A stretch of 42,213 bases of DNA from Deltaproteobacteria bacterium (lineage in GTDB: Bacteria; Desulfobacterota; Syntrophobacteria; BM002): positions 2,246,198 through 2,288,410 of the forward strand of contig CP070689.1 in the NCBI GenBank assembly GCA_020353155.1, given 5' to 3'. The notes beneath the pieces were generated by a model. The model saw only the letters and a list, made by a program, of their open reading frames with translations. It had not been told where the DNA came from and made no database searches. Made by a program: the position numbers and the translations under genes. Each line of letters starts with the position of its first letter. Position 1 is the stretch's first letter. This document shows positions 39,701-42,213 of this stretch, one piece after another.

Positions 39701-42088
39701 GCGGAGATAATCCAATCCTACCTCTCTCAGTGAAGAGAGAGCACGCAAGATTCGCGGTTCATCAGCAAAGAGACCCATGGCTTCGTTCAGGGTTAGTTCC
39801 AAAATCTGGCCAATGGAAAAACCCCGGTAGCTCACCTCCAGGATTTCCTCCCGAAAACGGCTCCCCTTGCACACGCCACATTCCAAATAAAGATCAGCCA
39901 GAAATTGCATCTCAACTTTCTCGAATCCCTGGCCAGCACAGGCCTCACAACGACCACCAGGCACATTGAAGGAGAAATGACCTGGACCATATTTCCTCAG
40001 TCGTGCTAAATCCGTCTTGGCAAACAATTCCCTAATGGGGGTTAAAGCCCCGGTGTAGGTAAGCAGATTGGCCCGGGGAGATCGACCAATGGGTTGTTGA
40101 TCAATGAGCACCACTTTATCGATATGCTCCCAACCCTTTATTTCCTGACAGTATCCAGGGGGATCAGTGGAAAGCCCATTGGCCCGAAGCCAGTTGCGAT
40201 AGAGTACTTCTTCCACCAGGGTGCTTTTCCCCGAACCGGACACTCCGGTTACAGCAACCATGAGCCCCAAAGGAATGTTTATGTCAAGGTTTTGGAGGTT
40301 ATGTGCCTTTATGCCCAGCAAATTCAAGCAGTGGCCTGAACGAGGTTTTCTTCTTTTTGCTGGGCGGGAGATGCGACTGCGGCCAGTAAGATACAGGGCA
40401 GTTCGAGAGTTTTCGGCTGAAGCAACATCATAGCTGGGTCCAGTATATACTGCCTCACCCCCCTGCTCTCCCGCCCCCGGACCAAGGTCCACAAGGTAGT
40501 CGCTGGCGCGAATGATCTCTGGATCATGCTCCACTACCACTACCGTATTGTGCTGACGTGTGAGAGCTCTGAGGATGTTGATCAGTCTTTGGTTGTCTCG
40601 GGGATGCAAACCTACACTGGGCTCATCCAACACATAGAGAGTATTGACCAGCGGCGAACCCAAGGCACGGGTTAAGTGGACCCGCTGCACCTCACCTCCG
40701 GAAAGGCTGCGAGAAGACCTATCCAGGCTCAAATAGCCGAGTCCTACTTCCGTTAAATATGTGAGACGGGCAATGATCTCTCTGCACACCAGGGAAGAAG
40801 CAGGGTCAGCTTCGATTGTCTTGCCAACTTGCCTAAAGAAATCCAGGGCCCGGGTAATGGGCATCTGGTTAACTTCCGAAATGTTCATCTCATCCAACTG
40901 GTAAAGCAGAGTGAGAGGCTGAAAACGACTACCACTGCAGGCCGGACAATTGAGATAGGCTCGGTAGCGCGAAAGAAAAACCCGAACGTGCATCTTATAA
41001 GTCTTGGTTTCAAGCCAGCGAAAGAAACCGCGGACTCCGTAGAATTCGTCACTTTCCTCAATTACCGCCTCCTGCTGGTCTGGTGACAGTTTGCTAAAGG
41101 GCACAGCCGTTGGGATCCCCGCCGCGGCGCAGAAATCCATAAGATCGTAGTATTCCATCCGCTCTGTGGACCAGGGCTTGACTGCACCCTCTTCCAAGGA
41201 CAAGCTTTTGTCTGGTATTACCAGGTCGAGGTCCACATCGATAATTCGACCGAAGCCTCGACAGGTCTCGCAGGCGCCCAAGGGACTGTTAAAGGAAAAG
41301 AGGTGAGGTGAAGGGGAAGGATAGTTAATATCACAAAAAGCACAATGGTATGTGGCTGAGAATAGATGTTCGACCTCTGGGGGGAAAACTACCTTGAGTT
41401 TGCCCTCGCCGAAATGGTAGGCCTGCTCCACAGAGTCAAGAATCCTCTTTCTGTTTTTCGAACTCCATACAGTTCTGTCCACCAACACATCAAGATGGTC
41501 TTCGTGAGGAATCGAATGTTCATCCAGGTTCAGTATTTTCTCATGGTGCCAAAGGCGACGGAACCCATGACGTAACAAATAGCGTTTAGTCTCTTCACTG
41601 GATCGATCCTTACTTGCCAAAGGAAAAGTTATCAGAGCCGGGCTTTCTGCTGGGACATTTGATAGTGAAGACCATATGGTCTCAGGGCTATCCTGATGAA
41701 CAGGTCTACCGCATTGATGACAATGGAGCACTCCAGTGCGGGCAAAGAGCAGTTTAAGATGGTCCGCAAGTTCCGTTATGGTGCCCACAGTGGAACGAGA
41801 ACTTTTGATGCGGTTTCCTTGCTCTATAGCTATGGCTGGGGGGATGCCAATAATGGCTTCTACCTGAGGTCTGTCAAGTCTGTCCAGAAACTGGCGGGCA
41901 TAGGGCGAGAAGGTCTCAACATAGCGCCGTTGACCCTCAGCATAAAGAGTGTCCAAGGCCAGGCTTGACTTGCCAGAGCCGCTCACACCAGTAACGGCGA
42001 TAAGTTGTTCCCGGGGGAGATCCAGGCTCAGTTCCTTTAAATTATTCTGTTTTGCACCGATTATTCTGATGCAGTTGTCATTGCTCAT
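36791..42088 (-). CDS. uvrA: Tandem UvrA fusion (two UvrA in one protein)
   Basis: UvrA finds bulky DNA damage in nucleotide excision repair and loads UvrB. This 1765-residue protein holds two complete UvrA units: residues 1-930 and 935-1765, joined by a short polar linker near 912-932. A normal UvrA is about 940 residues. All four ATPase cassettes are intact: Walker A GVSGSGKS at about 34, 618, 964 and 1461; signature LSGGE at about 463, 804, 1306 and 1648; LDEP after each. Each unit has the zinc finger CxxC-x19-CxxC (as in CEACAGQGFEKVEMQFLAD) and the N-terminal cysteines of the first insertion. Because UvrA works as a dimer, the fusion could be a one-chain dimer. The start ATG sits in repeat family F without a clear ribosome binding site. 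Confidence 0.95.
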   Translation of the reverse strand: MSNDNCIRIIGAKQNNLKELSLDLPREQLIAVTGVSGSGKSSLALDTLYAEGQRRYVETFSPYARQFLDRLDRPQVEAIIGIPPAIAIEQGNRIKSSRSTVGTITELADHLKLLFARTGVLHCHQCGRPVHQDSPETIWSSLSNVPAESPALITFPLASKDRSSEETKRYLLRHGFRRLWHHEKILNLDEHSIPHEDHLDVLVDRTVWSSKNRKRILDSVEQAYHFGEGKLKVVFPPEVEHLFSATYHCAFCDINYPSPSPHLFSFNSPLGACETCRGFGRIIDVDLDLVIPDKSLSLEEGAVKPWSTERMEYYDLMDFCAAAGIPTAVPFSKLSPDQQEAVIEESDEFYGVRGFFRWLETKTYKMHVRVFLSRYRAYLNCPACSGSRFQPLTLLYQLDEMNISEVNQMPITRALDFFRQVGKTIEADPASSLVCREIIARLTYLTEVGLGYLSLDRSSRSLSGGEVQRVHLTRALGSPLVNTLYVLDEPSVGLHPRDNQRLINILRALTRQHNTVVVVEHDPEIIRASDYLVDLGPGAGEQGGEAVYTGPSYDVASAENSRTALYLTGRSRISRPAKRRKPRSGHCLNLLGIKAHNLQNLDINIPLGLMVAVTGVSGSGKSTLVEEVLYRNWLRANGLSTDPPGYCQEIKGWEHIDKVVLIDQQPIGRSPRANLLTYTGALTPIRELFAKTDLARLRKYGPGHFSFNVPGGRCEACAGQGFEKVEMQFLADLYLECGVCKGSRFREEILEVSYRGFSIGQILELTLNEAMGLFADEPRILRALSSLREVGLDYLRLGQPISKLSGGESQRLKLARSLQVNGQKNTLIILDEPTTGLHADDTKLLVKALNRLVDGGSTILVVEHNLDVIQSADHVIDLGPEGGDEGGKVVAAGTPEEISKSPQSHTGRFLAKYWEGTEEAATTGKLPKSTDDNGVVVIRGAREHNLRNLNLDLPREQLVVITGVSGSGKSTLAFNVLFAEGQRRYLDSLSTFARQYLPILDRPEAEEISGVPPTVAIDQRSSQMGPRSTVATITEIYHYLRLLFSKVGEPHCPNCGDPISAMSPEEIARDLRQKFKSKNLILLAPKIIGRKGFHRQVLERAAALGYDQARIDGQLLSLDPIPKLTRFQEHDVEIVIRRWQRLLKKNDIQLAEAVDEALALGDGQVVAWGGSKSEVFYSRRLTCGRCHLGMPSLDPRLFSFNSRHGACERCEGMGRSRGSGDESLCSVCNGSRLNQTALSVRIGGMNIWEVCARSVSAARELFGSWQFAGREAKIAQPLVDEIQNRLYFLEQVGLDYLHLQRSADTLSGGEAQRIRLAAQMGSNLRGVCYILDEPTVGLHPRDNEKLLETLAELKRKGNTIVVVEHDEETIRRADHLIDLGPGAGQHGGSLVASGTLADLQRTPQSVTGSYLNGDGRRRLTSRERKPPLGTWLKLHGARARNLKNIDVSLPLGTFICVTGVSGSGKSTLVEETLYKALATKVNKSDFQQGSYRDLIGWENLDRVMEVDHSPIGRTPRSVPVTYVGVFNDIRRLFSLTPEARARGYGPGRFSFNLAPGRCQNCKGQGQVKVEMAFLPDVYVKCEQCGGHRYNSETLAVGYKGKNIAEVLRMTLEEGADFFGAIGKIQRSLQLLVDLGLGYLGMGQASPTLSGGEAQRLKLANELAKNHKARTLYILDEPTTGLHIADVEKLVKVLQELVDRGHTLVVIEHNLEVIKAADYIIDLGPEGGDGGGEVVASGSPRELLSQTGRSYTARYLKAYLQGSNTA

Positions 42089-42213
42089 TGCTCATTTCTC
42101 ATTGCGTATTTCTTCGCGCTCGCTTCGCTCCGCTCAGTCCCGCAAGCGGGTTCACAGTTTCTTCTCGGTCGCTTCGCTCAGCTCAGTCCCCTATCTCTTG
42201 GTCCTGACACCAG
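42078..42213 (-). repeat. Repeat block 18 (F plus GCGAAGCGA direct repeat)
   Basis: Family F words (minus strand, ATGAGAAATGAGCAATGAGC type) lead into the UvrA start at 42088. Farther upstream an imperfect direct repeat of about 30 bases, 42112-42141 and 42161-42191, contains the word TCGCTTCGCT followed by CAGTCCC. A small CCCGC-AA-GCGGG hairpin lies between the copies. The block may continue beyond the window. Confidence 0.6.

Noticed and set aside
1..42213. tRNA, rRNA, insertion sequence or prophage
   Set aside because: No cloverleaf with a recognisable anticodon arm, rRNA core, transposase or phage structural gene was seen on either strand.

Overview
The window looks like a bacterial chromosome segment of moderate GC, most probably from a Desulfobacterota (former Deltaproteobacteria) lineage. 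This is inferred from gene types: an acetyl-CoA hydrolase/transferase fused to a GNAT domain, a TIGR03545/TIGR03546 membrane pair, a PPi-type phosphofructokinase and a GAF-PilB ATPase. No rRNA, tRNA, CRISPR array, insertion sequence or phage gene was found. Most genes lie on the minus strand.

Layout. 225-416 is a small Cys-containing ORF converging on the terminator (430-474) of a long leftward array. In transcription order (10025 down to 747) that array is fabD, a purine nucleoside phosphorylase, two paralogous MTA/SAH-type deaminases, a PfkB kinase, the TIGR03546/TIGR03545 pair and an unknown protein. The deaminases, phosphorylase and kinase make a coherent salvage set for adenosine by-products of SAM chemistry. 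10298-12196 is the CoA-transferase/GNAT fusion, with a good sigma-70 promoter. 12321-16206 holds a small secreted protein, a biotin-dependent carboxyltransferase and its biotin carboxylase partner, which is interrupted by an in-frame amber codon. 16489-19829 holds rtcA, a 53-residue rubredoxin, ridA, a TtcA-like tRNA thiolase and a half-size EamA transporter. 20000-23700 holds a radical SAM enzyme overlapping a CDF metal transporter, then two proteins made only of ACT-like domains. 23788-30113 is a signalling and motility region: a hybrid kinase with two near-identical PAS units, a receiver protein, a GAF-MshEN-PilB ATPase, and the phosphofructokinase. 30602-36594 is mixed: small proteins, a membrane spermidine-synthase-like protein behind a promoter-plus-terminator leader, an unknown/FHA/CBS-ACT cassette, and a lone cyclic-nucleotide-binding domain. 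36791-42088 is one gene for two complete UvrA proteins fused head to tail.

The most unusual content is between the genes. About eighteen intergenic regions carry mosaics of short, degenerate, word-like tandem repeats with units of 6-9 bases. Family names used below, written on the G/A-rich sense strand, are: A (GCATAGAGCATAGGGCATGG), B (GGATTGCGGATTTGG), M (GGGATGTGAGATGTG), C (CCGTTTACCGTTTACG running into AACGATTTGAACG), D (GGAAGTCAGAGATCGGAGG), E (GCACTAGGCACTAAGCAC), F (AAATGAGAAATGATAAATG), G (GCCCTGCGCCCTATGG), H (GGAGACAGGAGACAG), I (CAGCTGGCAGCTTGCAG) and J (TTCTGGCTACTGACTAC). Modules recur in a fixed order, usually follow the sense strand of the adjoining gene, stop at gene borders, and in several cases supply the stop codon, start codon or first codons of the neighbour. 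I know of no described element with this grammar, and it is the best candidate here for something new.

Limits: all calls come from reading the sequence and translations. No database search, folding or alignment was run, so family names are by recognised motifs and identities are not quantified.
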